DNA of 53,629 bases. Origin: Bacteroidaceae bacterium. GTDB taxonomy: Bacteria; Bacteroidota; Bacteroidia; Bacteroidales; Bacteroidaceae. The stretch covers positions 1-53,629 of the forward strand of contig JAFXEF010000033.1 in the NCBI GenBank assembly GCA_017520935.1, written 5' to 3'. Of the stretch, positions 15,741 through 27,200 are shown piece after piece (position 1 is the first letter of the stretch; each line of letters starts with the position of its first letter). A model generated the notes under the pieces. It worked only from the letters and a program-made list of their open reading frames with translations. It was not told where the DNA came from and ran no database searches. The position numbers and the translations under genes were made by a program.

Positions 15741-18700
15741 ATGAAAAAACAACTCTTAACGCTGATGTTGATGCTGGTCGGGATGGCAGCATGGGCACAA
15801 AGTGGCTGGACAGATCCGTCCAGTGAGTATCAGTCACAGACTGTGGTATATGTTGCCATTGATTGTGGTAACTACGACCTTTTCTACGATGAGTCAGGTG
15901 GTCGCGCCTACTATCCTGAATTGGCTGCGTATATCGGCGATGAACTTCGTGAAGTTGTTGTTGCTGATCCCAGTGAGATGGTTAGTCCGGAAGATAAAAC
16001 TCCCATCTACACCTTACGTGTCGGTGGTACCGTCGAAAAGGATCAAGGCAAGGAAATTACCTTCAAGATTTACGATGACCGCAGCGGCATCATCTATCCG
16101 CTGACATACGAGGGAGAGGCCATCACTTGGACGGGCGATGCCACTGCTGACTATCCTTCTAATTACTACACGATGAGCTTTGCTCCCGCAACTGAGGTTA
16201 AGTTGTTCACATTGGGGGCCGATATGGAAATTGAGATAAACAATCTGTCAATCCGTGTAAACGAGACCAAGTCGCTCGACAACTATTATGCCAAGGTATA
16301 CGATGCCGAGGGCAACGAGATTGAGGTGGAGACACCTGGATTTTGGGATATTGAATACGGCCCTAATCGCCCCTACGTTCAGAAGATAGAGGCCGAGGAT
16401 GGTTCGGTACAGATTAAGGGTATGCAGGTGACTCCCGTGTCGGAAGATACAGGCGAGAATAGTTACGTGGAATGTGCTTTCTACGTCGTTGGTTCGTTGT
16501 ACGCTCCTGTCGCAGTGCAGGTATTGCCCCAGTACTTCCCCGTGACAGATATTGCCATTGAGGATATCAACTACTATTGGCCTGGCTATGGCCGATTGGC
16601 TATCACAGATGAGATGGTTACCTATAATAATAACGAGAGCGTTCCTACCTACCCTGGCGTAAAAGTTATCTCAAGTAGCAACACCGATATTGTATCTTTA
16701 GTTGGCGAGTCTGGTCTTAACTACCATGGCATAGGTTCTTCTGTAATCACCGTAGCTGCTATTGATGACGAAGAGGTGACCACTACCTTTACCATCAACA
16801 TCCTCTCAGCTCTTTCGGGTATGCACATGGATGGATTGAGTGAGGAAGCACCTTATACCCATGTTAGATATAGTGATGGAGAGGAATATCTACAACTCCC
16901 CTCGCCACTCTTCGATTGGGTAACTGCTGATGATGGTGGCTATATAATCGGCAATGATATTGACGAAAGCTACACCATGAGCAGTAACGATGAGAGTGTA
17001 CTTGTTTTCAGAGAGACAGAGGACGCAGGCCTGCAGGCTGTATCGCTGAAGAAGGGTACCGTGACTGTAACCTATACCAGCAACTACGATCCCACCAAGA
17101 GCACCAAGCTGACCGTTGTTATCACTCAGTCGCCCACCAGTGTGGCCATTACCCAGGTTGGTGCTGTTGAGATAGAGACCAATACCCCTGCCGAGCCTAT
17201 CGTTGACGTTGCCGTAGGCCAGGCTGTGACAGCCATAGCACGGGTGTCTCCCAACGATGCTGACATCGAGAGCTTCGAGATGCAGATCGTGGATGCCAAC
17301 AATGGCGCATTGGAGAATGTGGTTGAAGTAAGTGAACCCGTGCTTGGCGATGATGGCACTTATCAGTTCACCTTCACCTTCGTAAGCGTGCCTACAAACG
17401 ATGCTGTATACGTGAGAGCCCTTGTCAATGGCCAACTTGAACACCGTGTACGCCTCAATGTACGTCAGAGCGTGACCTCTATTGAGTTGGGCGATGTGCC
17501 TTCTACCATCTGGCTGGGTACAGATGGGGTCCATGCGTTTTCAATCAATGTAAAGGTATCCCCCGACGACGCTACCGACAAGAGCCTCACCGTGACCTCT
17601 TCAAATGAGAAAGCAGTGACTGTAGGCGATGGTGTCGATGGTGTTTATACTTTTGATGCTGTAGGTAAGGGTACCGCAGTGCTCACCTTCACCAGTGTAG
17701 ACAATCCTTCCGTATCGGTTACTCGTGAAATCACAGTCAAGAGAAAGGTAGAGGAGATTATGGTAGAAGGGTTGGAGTCTGAACTCTACAACGATGGTGT
17801 GCCTATGAATGTTACTGTAACGATTCTGCCCGAAGATGCAGACTATGACATGAGCAAGCTTAGCTACCGCACTGAGCTCTATAGCGACTTCAAGCCCGAA
17901 GGCTGGGAGTTTATCACCATTGAGGAGGGTGACGTAATGGACGCAGGTATGCTCCAGTTCATCGTCACAGGCCGCTCGCTGTGCAACAATGCCAACATTG
18001 TCTTTGCTTACGATGCTACCGAACAGGGTGACGAGAGCAACATTGAAAGTTGGAATGAGGTACGCGTATTAGAGAAGGTACGTTTCAATACAAAATGGAA
18101 CTGGGTATCATTCGTCTCTGCCGGTTTGTCTGCTTACGAGATGGAGGGCTCTTTGGAGGAGGCACGTAGCCAAACCAGCCTTATCATCCATGACCCCAAT
18201 TGGGGACTCTTCGGTAACCTCAGCTGGATGGATCCGTCCGAAGCCTATAAGATCAATATGAAGGAAGAGGCCAAAGTGCTGGAATACATACTGATGGAAG
18301 GCGGTGCTATCTATGAGGACGGTACTGTAGACGACAAAGTACTCGAGCATGGTTGGAACTGGGAATCTTATCCCTACGAGTACAGCTATCCTGTAGCCAA
18401 CATCTTCGATGCTACGCAGTTTAATGAGGGCGACATCATCCTATCTAAGGAGGATGGTATGACCACTGTTACCGATGGCGCTTGGGAAGGCAACCTCGAG
18501 ACATTGCGTCCCAATCAGGGCTACCTCATCTACTCTAACACTGAGGGTGAATATTCAGTGACTATGCCCAACCGCTACAAAGACCTCGAGCAGGGATATT
18601 TCGAGGACATGGCCCAAGCCACCAATATGCATCGTTCCGTATGGAGCTACGATGGCAGCCGCTTTGCCAATACGATGGCCATCATCGGTAAGTTCAATAT

Positions 18701-19130
18701 CGAGGATGCTGCCGACTACACCATCGGCGCGTTCGTAGGTGACGAGTGCCGTGGTGAAGGTAAGTTTGTCAATGGTCGTGCCTATATCACCGCAGCCGGT
18801 GAGGCAGGTGAGGTGGTAACCCTCCGTCTCTACAATACCTGGACAGGCGAGTACATTGAAGTTGAAGGTGCTGTAGAATTTACCGATATGGCAGGTTCAG
18901 TAAAGGCTCCCGTATGCTTCAAGGCAGGAGCCGTGACAGGCATCGAGAATGCAGCAACTAACGCCCTCACCATCCAGGGGCACGTTGCCACCGCCGAAGG
19001 CACCATCCAGATACTCGACGTACAGGGTAAAGTCATTGCCGAAGGTTACCAGCGTATCGACTTCAGCCACCTCGGCCAAGGCGTATACGTAGTGAAGGCC
19101 GGTGATGTTAGCCGCAAGGTGATTAAGTAG
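15741..19130 (+). CDS. Large secreted protein with Ig-like domains and a T9SS C-terminal sorting tail
   Basis: 1129 residues. It starts with a clean signal peptide (MKKQLLTLMLMLVGMAAWAQ), which is why the ATG at 15741 is chosen over a GTG at 15705. The middle has bacterial Ig-like (BIG2-type) repeats, e.g. about 607-667 with SSNEKAVTV and VGKGTAVLTF. About 785-940 has two 'WNW-S' modules (WNWVSFVSAG and HGWNWESYPY) often seen in Bacteroidetes surface proteins. The last 60 residues, IQILDVQGKVIAEG through LGQGVYVVKAGDVSRKVIK, match the type IX secretion type A sorting domain. The protein should therefore cross the outer membrane by T9SS and be attached to or released from the cell surface. No catalytic domain is recognised. 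It is the first gene of the 15.7-43.2 kb locus. Confidence 0.82.
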   Translation: MKKQLLTLMLMLVGMAAWAQSGWTDPSSEYQSQTVVYVAIDCGNYDLFYDESGGRAYYPELAAYIGDELREVVVADPSEMVSPEDKTPIYTLRVGGTVEKDQGKEITFKIYDDRSGIIYPLTYEGEAITWTGDATADYPSNYYTMSFAPATEVKLFTLGADMEIEINNLSIRVNETKSLDNYYAKVYDAEGNEIEVETPGFWDIEYGPNRPYVQKIEAEDGSVQIKGMQVTPVSEDTGENSYVECAFYVVGSLYAPVAVQVLPQYFPVTDIAIEDINYYWPGYGRLAITDEMVTYNNNESVPTYPGVKVISSSNTDIVSLVGESGLNYHGIGSSVITVAAIDDEEVTTTFTINILSALSGMHMDGLSEEAPYTHVRYSDGEEYLQLPSPLFDWVTADDGGYIIGNDIDESYTMSSNDESVLVFRETEDAGLQAVSLKKGTVTVTYTSNYDPTKSTKLTVVITQSPTSVAITQVGAVEIETNTPAEPIVDVAVGQAVTAIARVSPNDADIESFEMQIVDANNGALENVVEVSEPVLGDDGTYQFTFTFVSVPTNDAVYVRALVNGQLEHRVRLNVRQSVTSIELGDVPSTIWLGTDGVHAFSINVKVSPDDATDKSLTVTSSNEKAVTVGDGVDGVYTFDAVGKGTAVLTFTSVDNPSVSVTREITVKRKVEEIMVEGLESELYNDGVPMNVTVTILPEDADYDMSKLSYRTELYSDFKPEGWEFITIEEGDVMDAGMLQFIVTGRSLCNNANIVFAYDATEQGDESNIESWNEVRVLEKVRFNTKWNWVSFVSAGLSAYEMEGSLEEARSQTSLIIHDPNWGLFGNLSWMDPSEAYKINMKEEAKVLEYILMEGGAIYEDGTVDDKVLEHGWNWESYPYEYSYPVANIFDATQFNEGDIILSKEDGMTTVTDGAWEGNLETLRPNQGYLIYSNTEGEYSVTMPNRYKDLEQGYFEDMAQATNMHRSVWSYDGSRFANTMAIIGKFNIEDAADYTIGAFVGDECRGEGKFVNGRAYITAAGEAGEVVTLRLYNTWTGEYIEVEGAVEFTDMAGSVKAPVCFKAGAVTGIENAATNALTIQGHVATAEGTIQILDVQGKVIAEGYQRIDFSHLGQGVYVVKAGDVSRKVIK

Positions 19131-19135
19131 ATATA

Positions 19136-19228
19136 GTTTAGAGTTTAGGGTTTAGAGTTGCCATGCGGTAATAACCGACAGAATATGGCACTCTGAACCC
19201 TGAACACTCAACTTTAAACTCTAAACAC
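19136..19228. repeat. Inverted degenerate heptamer repeats (TTTAGAG/TTTAGGG type)
   Basis: Left arm 19136-19160 is built of TTTAGAG, TTTAGGG and TTTAGAG heptamers. The right arm 19191-19228 carries the complement (CTCTGAACCC, then TTTAAACTCTAAACAC). The arms could fold into a long imperfect hairpin after the T9SS-tailed gene. A single arm of the same kind occurs near 5000. Confidence 0.55.
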
Positions 19229-19323
19229 TAACCACGCAGCGTAGCGAGAGCAATGTATGCTTGCATGATATTGCCGAGCAAGCAAGTGGTCTTAAATGTG
19301 AGACATTTATAAACAATACCGAC

Positions 19324-21156
19324 ATGAACAAGAGGCCGATAATCCTACTGCTAAGTATCCTGCTGAGCGTCACTGCCCGTATGGCGGCCCAGGACATAGC
19401 ATCTATAGCCAAGAGCGACCCGCTCATCATTTCCGGAGCTATAGGAACGCAGAACACGTTCTATCACACATCGAATGGTATGGGCTATGCATCGCCGCTA
19501 TCGACCTCGCTGTATGCCAACCTGAACATTAATGTCTACGGTATCAGCATGCCGTTCAGCTTCTACTATACGGGCGACAACACCTCGTTCAGTTATCCGA
19601 GATTCTCATTCAACATCAGTCCCACCTACAAGGGTTGGACCCTCCACTTGGGACAACGCTCCATGTCGTTCAGTCCCTACACCTTCACCATGCCGTTCAA
19701 TGGTGTAGGCATCGAGTATCGCTCCCAAAAGGCAGGACTCCGTTTCGGAGCCTTCTATGGTGATTTGCGCAAGGCTGTCAATGCCGACCCCGAGGATCCC
19801 AGTGCCCGTGCTCCCATGTATCGCCGCACTGGTATGGGTGTCAAGGTGGGCTATGGCACTTCACGTAGCTACCTCGATCTCTACGTATTCCGTGGCAAGG
19901 ATCATCTCAACTCCATCGACGACTACTGGCACGACCAGATATTTGCTCAGGAGAATGTCGCCGTGGGTCTCCGTGGTCGCCTTGCCTTGGGCAGTCATTT
20001 CTCCTTCTCGGGCAACTTCGGCACCTCAGTATTTACCACTGACCTTCGCTCCACCGTTCCTGAGGTCGACCTTGTTGATAAGTACAACGAATACTACGAC
20101 ATCCGTTTCAGTACCTTGGCCCGCTTTGCCGGCGATGTGTCGCTCAATACCAACTGGAAGCACTTCTCCGCTTCCCTTTACTACCGACTCATCCAGCCCG
20201 ACTACACTTCGTTGGGTGTCTCCTATATCACCAACAACTACCAGAGCCTCGGTGTCAATGCCGGTACCAATCTCGGGCGTTTCTCGCTCAACGGTAACCT
20301 CACAGCCCAGAGCGACAACCTCGATGGTGACCAGCTTTACACCACACGCGGCTATGTTTACTCTCTCAATGCCTCGCTGCCGCTCGACTGCGGTTTGAAC
20401 CTCACTGCCGGCTACAACGGATACACCCAGCGGCAGTACGACGGTGCCGCCGTCGTGCCCGACAGTATCCGCATCCACCGAACCACGAGCAGCTTCTCGT
20501 TCTCTCCCTCGTATGAGTTCACCAACACATATACTAATAATAATATATCCATCTCGGCCAACTACACCCGCAACGATGACCTCAACCCCTATGCTACAGG
20601 CGAGAGCGATGTGCAGACCTTAGCTGTCGGTGCCGGCTACAGCCTCTCGGTGATTCCTATCGAGACCAATTTCTCGTTCAACTACAGCCATCAGCAGTCC
20701 GAGGGATATAATTCACAGTACAGCACCGACATCTACTCCTTGTCCAGCTCGCGGGCCTTCCTTGAGTCGCGTGCCCTGTCAGCTACCCTCACTTTATCGC
20801 TCATCAGCAATACGATGTCGGGTAGTGGACGCAACACCTCTATGGGTGGTAACATCGGCCTTGGCTATACCTTCCGTGAGGTACACAGTTTCTCCTTCTC
20901 GGCCAGTTACAACCGTTACGTGAACACCAACATCGTGGAGGAGATATACCTTCCCAGTAGCCGTTACAGTGATATCATGTGCTCATTGAGCTACAACTAT
21001 ACTTTCAATGCCATCTCCATTAAGCGACAGACTGAGGAGAAGGCCAAAGAGAACAAAAAGAAATACACCATCACCTCCGACTTTACGAAGGCTGCTCGAG
21101 AGGAACGCCGCCTCAAAGCACTGGAGAAGCGCAAGCTGGGAGGACCGAGGAAGTAA
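19324..21156 (+). CDS. Outer-membrane beta-barrel protein with a basic C-terminal tail
   Basis: 610 residues starting MNKRPIILLLSILLSVTARM then AAQ, a signal peptide; the TTG at 19261 is not used because the signal would be buried. The body is a long series of alternating amphipathic strands rich in Ser, Tyr, Asn and aromatic girdle residues, e.g. FSLNGNLTAQSDN and TNFSFNYSHQQS, as in large beta-barrels. The last recognisable strand is followed by about 44 highly charged residues (567-610), such as RQTEEKAKENKKKY and REERRLKALEKRKLGG, probably a periplasmic tail. It is twice the size of PorP/SprF and I do not assign it to that family. Position between a T9SS cargo gene and a giant surface protein suggests a dedicated anchor or translocation partner. 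Confidence 0.72.
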   Translation: MNKRPIILLLSILLSVTARMAAQDIASIAKSDPLIISGAIGTQNTFYHTSNGMGYASPLSTSLYANLNINVYGISMPFSFYYTGDNTSFSYPRFSFNISPTYKGWTLHLGQRSMSFSPYTFTMPFNGVGIEYRSQKAGLRFGAFYGDLRKAVNADPEDPSARAPMYRRTGMGVKVGYGTSRSYLDLYVFRGKDHLNSIDDYWHDQIFAQENVAVGLRGRLALGSHFSFSGNFGTSVFTTDLRSTVPEVDLVDKYNEYYDIRFSTLARFAGDVSLNTNWKHFSASLYYRLIQPDYTSLGVSYITNNYQSLGVNAGTNLGRFSLNGNLTAQSDNLDGDQLYTTRGYVYSLNASLPLDCGLNLTAGYNGYTQRQYDGAAVVPDSIRIHRTTSSFSFSPSYEFTNTYTNNNISISANYTRNDDLNPYATGESDVQTLAVGAGYSLSVIPIETNFSFNYSHQQSEGYNSQYSTDIYSLSSSRAFLESRALSATLTLSLISNTMSGSGRNTSMGGNIGLGYTFREVHSFSFSASYNRYVNTNIVEEIYLPSSRYSDIMCSLSYNYTFNAISIKRQTEEKAKENKKKYTITSDFTKAAREERRLKALEKRKLGGPRK

Positions 21157-21172
21157 CGGCCTCTCCCCCCGC

Positions 21173-21189
21173 CCTCTCCTAAGGAGAGG
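21173..21189 (+). terminator. GC-rich hairpin between the barrel gene and the giant gene
   Basis: CCTCTCC, loop TAA, GGAGAGG. No U-tract follows, so it may be an attenuator, an RNA-processing site or a dispersed repeat. Confidence 0.3.
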
Positions 21190-21285
21190 CAGTTGCAGGA
21201 GACCTGAAAAAGAAAACGATAATGAAAACGAGGAACGGTGAACTATAGATACCCTCAACATCGACCATCAATAATATAAAAGACT

Positions 21286-24200
21286 ATGATGAAACGAAGA
21301 CTACATACCTTAATGGCGTTGCTCATCTTGGCAGCTACGTTGACTACTGTGTTTGCTCAGCAGGTGCGTGTCAATATCACCCGCAAGCAAAACCCGTTGC
21401 CTCCTCAGGTGGCCGTCTATTACGAAAACCCCGGTAGGTTCTTCAGCGTATCGGTGACCAATACGGATACAGAGGTGGCTATTCCTGTTCGTCTCGAAAT
21501 TTCTTTGGTCGGCCCTATTGAGGGTGGTGCCGATGTGTGGCCGGTAGCCAGCAGCTCATACCTCACGTTGAGTAGCCATAAAAGCCTTCCTGTCAGTTTC
21601 ATCATACAGCCCAAGCAAACCCGTCATTTCTCCAGCATTGAGCTACAGCAACACATGCAGAGCTACCCTCTTGGCACACAGACAGCGGGTGGTGCCATCG
21701 CCTCAGCAATGAAGACTCCCGAGAATGGCAAACCTTTCGGTCTGCTCGATGAGGGTCATTATGGTTTGCGCATCATAGCCAAGACCAACTATGATGGTGA
21801 TGCCGGTGATATTTTGGGCGAGGGCGAGTGTTATTTCGATATCTGCTACTCAGCCTCAGCACCTGAATTTACCTTCCCCAATCCTGAAGGTTTTGACTTC
21901 AACTCCGATTACGACGTGGTCAACTTCCCTACAGATTATGCCCATTTTGAGTGGACCACTCCCAGTTTCAATGTCCCTTCATTGGCTCTCTCACGCCAGT
22001 TCACCTACGAGTTCAAACTCTACCGTATGCTGGCTAACCAGTCGCCTGAGGAGGCCATCGCCAGCAATGGTATAGCTTTCCAGCAGCAGGGTCTTATGGT
22101 GCCTTTCTGCGATATTCCTAAGAATGTGGTGAGCACCCTCCAACGCAGTGGAACCCAGTATTTCGTAGCCCAAGTGGTAGCCAAGCCTGTCATCTCTGAT
22201 GCGCTCAACCCCGACTATTCGTTGGTCAACAATCAGGGTCGTAGCCAGTACATGGTGCTCAAGATCTCTAAAGAGGGTGGTGGCCTCGAGAACGACCTCG
22301 TTGTGGATGACGAGGATACTACCGATGAAGACCCCATCAAGGTTACGATAGAGAACAAGTTCAAGGAACTCACCAATGAGTTGGCTCCCTATTTCGAGGA
22401 GCCGGGCAAGATGTTCCGCGTCACCTTGGAGAACACCACAAGCGAGGATCTCACCATCAGTATGCTGTTTCAGTTCTTCAAGGACAACTGGGGTGTATGT
22501 CCTGCACCCGCCAAGCAGCACTCCACCAAGTCAATGACTATCCTGGCCGGGCAGAGCGTGGCGCTCTCCGATGAGCAGGTCAACGACCTGGCTGGAGGTT
22601 ATTCCTACTCCGATGTCATCGCCTTCAAGGCACAGACGGGCTTTATCATCGGTAAGCCTGCACAGAACACCTTCCCCGGCAAGGACTATACCCTCTCGGC
22701 TCGTGTATGCAAGCACACGGGCAAGCCCGTCCTGCGCGAGGAGGTCTTAGGTAAGACGCGGGTCGACTTCTCCGTAGCCGATGGTATCCAGGCGGGTGAC
22801 GTGTTCCGCATTAACCTTGAGGCTAAAGGCCAACCGTTGACCAGCCAGACTGATGTACTTTTCACTCAACCGTCACGTCTGTTCACCGTTACTATCGAGA
22901 ATCTTAGCAATCTTAGCTACGAGGTATTACCTCGCCTGCTGTTTAAACTGAAAGATGAGAAAATATATGGAGGCTGCGGATACAACGATCGCTATGATAA
23001 GGCCATTGCCATTGGTCCTGGCGAGACTATCAAGCTCAGTAACAGTATACTCGATGATGTATGCGGAAACTTCAATAAAGTGAGTCTTTATGCTATCGGT
23101 GAGATGGAGATGGGAGATACCATCAGCAAGGAGGACTACTCCAGCATAGTCAGCTCGCTGGATGAGGATGTCGCCGAGTTGTCGCTCTTCGACGTCAAGA
23201 TATTGCGCGAACTCTACGGCAAGAGTGAGAAGTACGCCGAGAATGCATTTTTACAAGCCGAGCAGATTGGGTATCAGACTTCGCAGAGCGTTATTCTTGG
23301 CGACATCGATGTGTCCATCAGTCCCAAAATGACCGAGATGCCCTGCAATGCCAGCGCCTATTTCCAGAAAAGCTACCTCCTCTTTGATGTGGAACTTACC
23401 AACACCAGTGACCGTGACTACAAGGTAACCCCCAACCTGAAGTTCAAGCTCACCGATGAAGACGAGATACACACCGCCTGCATCCCCGATTGGTACCAGC
23501 ACGCTATCACCCTCAAGGCCGGACAGATCTATCAGCTCACCGAAGCCGACCATGAGCTGTTCTTCGGTAGCACCCGTGTCATCACCTGTACACCCGGTGA
23601 GAATGGCAAGTATGTGACCAGCGACACAACTGAGCTGTACCGCAACCTCGAGAACTTCATGGACGAGAACATCAATATGGATGAGCTCAGCTATGCCCAT
23701 ATCGACGTCTACAACCAGGAACTGTTGCAGACCATCAAGGAGACCGACTTCGGTACGGTGAAGCCCGCCCTCATCGGCCAGGGCGACTGCGACTTCAGCA
23801 TCGACCCTATCACCTATGTCCACGATGTTACCGTACGCCTCCTTCCCCTGCTCGACCCCATGCCCGGCAATGGCGATGCCTACATCGGCAAGACCGCCAA
23901 CCTCTGGGATATAGAGCTCGTCAACACTACCAACGAGACCATCAAGGGCTTCCCCATCATCCGCTACACCTTCAAGGATACGGAATATACCTATGCTCCG
24001 GCTATCCACAACCTCTATAAGGAGTATATCACCCTGGACCCCAAGGCTACCATCAAGCTCGACTTGGATCAGATGAACCGCTTCCTCAGTGGCAGCAAGG
24101 GTGTGCGCTATTCCGGCGGTGAAGTTCCCGATACCTTGGATACCTTCGACGAACTGATTAATCTTGAGGGCGACAATCATGTGGGCATTGCCATTATTGA

Positions 24201-27200
24201 TATCGACAGCCTCATCAAATATAACAAGAAAGAGACTCCCGACTTCGAGGCCCACGTCATCCGTGGTTGCAACCGTTTGCCCTTCGAGGCCGACCCCAAC
24301 GTGACGCTCGACGATGTCCTTGTCAAGATTACTCCTCTCTATGACCGTATGCCCGAGAATGGCGACCCCTATGTGCAGACCCCCGGTCGCCTCTTCAAGA
24401 TAGAGCTGACCAACACCCTCGACCGCGAGGTGAAGATACGTCCGGCGTTCTACTATAACTTCACCGATGTGCCCGGCGAGAACTACGACCCCTGCAACGA
24501 TGCGTTCGACAAGGGCGACTCCATCTACACACTGGCTTCCAAGGCCACCCGTGAGCTCACGCCCAGTGAGGTCAACTATGTCTGCGGTGGTAACAAGCTC
24601 CTCCACATCACCGATGGCCAGGACATCCCCGACACGCTGCGCGCCTATGACAACCTCGTGCGCTTGGCCGAAGACAACAAGGTAACCTTCTTGGCATTCG
24701 ACAACGACAAGCTCGGGACTGTCGACGAAGATGATCCCGAATTTTTGAAGAAGGTGACACTCGGAACCGGCCGTCACACCTTCCGTGGAGTCGAAGGTGT
24801 CGCTTTGGAGCGTGTGACGGTAACCGTCAGCCATAAGATGAACCCCATGCCCGGCAACGGCGGCTACTACAGCCGTGTGCCTGGCCGCCTCTTCGAGGTT
24901 ACATTGGAGAACAAGACCCAGGAAGACCTCTTCGTGATGCCTGTCTTCGAATACCGTTTCGATGACAATGCCAACTACTACACCATCGACCATCGTCCCT
25001 TGATAGACAAGGCTATCGAGCTCAAGGGCGAAGAGAAGCGTGTGCTCACCCAGGAGGAGATCAACACCCTCTGTGGCGGTGCCGACAAGCTCTGCTTCTA
25101 TGCCAATGCCAAGATCGGTGTTTGCGACACCATCAAGGAACTCGACAATATCGTATCAGAGAAACACCTCAACAAGGCTAAGGTAGTGCTCTACAGCGCT
25201 CCTATGCTCGAGGCTGCCTATGAGGATGCCAAGGTAATGGCCCTCTTCGAAGGTAATGCCAGTGAGGAGAACGTGAAGGAGTATCTCGAATACCTCTCGC
25301 TGGCCGAGCTCGGCAAGGGAGAAACCCAGTTCGAGGCTTCCAAGGACGTTGTGCTCGGCGATATCGAGATCAAGATCGAGCCTAAGGACAAGATGAGCGA
25401 AGAGGCCGAACCCTACTTCGACGAACCTGGCAAGTACTTCAACGTAACGCTGAAGAATGTAGGCATCGAGGAGACCACCTTCGGCCTGCGCCTTACGCTC
25501 AACAGCAAGTACTATGGTGTCACCCATCCCGACAGCACCATCACCCTGAAACCCGACAGCACCATCACCCTCTCTGAAGAGCAGCTCAACAACCTTTGCG
25601 GTGGCATTTCGGCCGAGAAGATCTATCAACTCGATACCCTTGAGAATGTCATCACCCGCAAGGTGGCCAAGGACATGAAGCTCCTCGACGGAGGCAACAC
25701 CGTGCAGGCACTCGCCTTCACCGTACCCAAGGGCAAGACCCTCGAGGACGATGGTTCCAATGTCGATACCCTGGCGGTAGGCAGTGCCCCGTTCATCACC
25801 AAGTTCCGCGACATCCGTGTGGGCGAGTTCATCCTCACCGCATCGGAGATCAAGGCCAATGAGAGCATCGACTCCTGCTACAGCGGCAAGGGCTACATCA
25901 CCTGGAATGCCATGGGATTCCCCATCAAGATAGCCGTTGAGTTCGATACCCTATATATTAATAAGGAGTCGGTAGCCTACCGCGGCCTCGTCAAGTCGGC
26001 CAAGAAGGAAGAGCTGCTCAACTTCGCCCCCTTCGAGCTCTTCGAGAGCAAGATCGACAGCCTCGGAGCCGGCGAGCTGGGTACCGAGGTGAAGAACATG
26101 CTTGCAGGCAGCGAGTTTGCCACCTACTACACCTACGTCACCGAGACCATGGAGGCCATCCCGATGACCTTCGTCGAGGGTAGCCCCGCCCTGCAGCTTC
26201 CGGTGAAGCTGCCCGAGTCGGTAAGCAAGAAGAGCCCCGTCGACATCCAGCTCCTGAGTATGGAGTTCCACCCCGACAAGGCCAGCATGAACCTCATCGC
26301 ACAGTTTACCCTCCCCGAGAGCAACTACGTGAATACGGCCGAGAACATCCTCGTCTTCGGCTCTCCCCATCTGGGCATGAGTGACAGCACCCTCATCCCC
26401 AAGACGGGCGATCTGGCACTGCTCACCGACCTCACCATCAAGGACCCCTCTACGGGCTTCAATATCACCTTCCTTGCCCCCGGTAGCACCGACATTGAAA
26501 CGTGGAATGCAGAATTGGGCAACAACGGTTGCTTCGTGAAGTGGGAAAACGGCGAGTTTGCCGACTTCGTGGTCGATGCCAAGATGGCCATCCCCAGTGC
26601 CGACATCGTCAAGGTTGTCGATGGCGCGGTACAGGACAGCATCGCTCCCGACATCCGCCTCACGGCTTCCATCAGCGACAAGGAGGACTGGATAGCCCAG
26701 GTGCGCTTCGATGCCTTCGAGCATGTCGACGCCCCCGGCTACACCTTCACCGTGGGTGGCAGCACGGTAGGTGTGCTCTACGACCACTCCAAGAGCAAGG
26801 CCCCCGACGGCATGACCCTCGAAGCCTTCCCCAAGGAATACGATTGGAAACTCGCAGGCATTAACGACGAAGGCTCATCTGACGAAAAGATGAAGGCCTG
26901 GATGGGCTTCTACTTCGAAGAGCTCAGCGTGGCCTTCCCCGAGTTCATTGAACTGGACAACAGTGGCGAGGGCAAGCGCCTCTCTATCGAAGCCAACAAG
27001 ATCATCTACGACAATTCCGGCTTCAGTATGACGCTGGCCGCCACCAACATCCTCGATCAGGGCACTGCCAGCATGGGCGGATGGCGCATCACCCTCGATG
27101 AGGTATACCTCTCCGTGCTGCAGAGTAATTTCGGCAGCTTCGGCTTCAACGGACGCTTCGATGTGCCCCTGCTCGACGGGCAGATTGGCTACGATGCCAA

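Noticed and set aside
19324..21156. PorP/SprF family protein
   Set aside because: Twice the usual length and lacking PorP-like motifs; kept as an unassigned beta-barrel.
23251..24993. 580-codon open frame on the minus strand inside the giant gene
   Set aside because: It is the antisense shadow of strongly biased codons in the TANFOR modules; no start context, no family features, repetitive Val/Gly/Glu composition.
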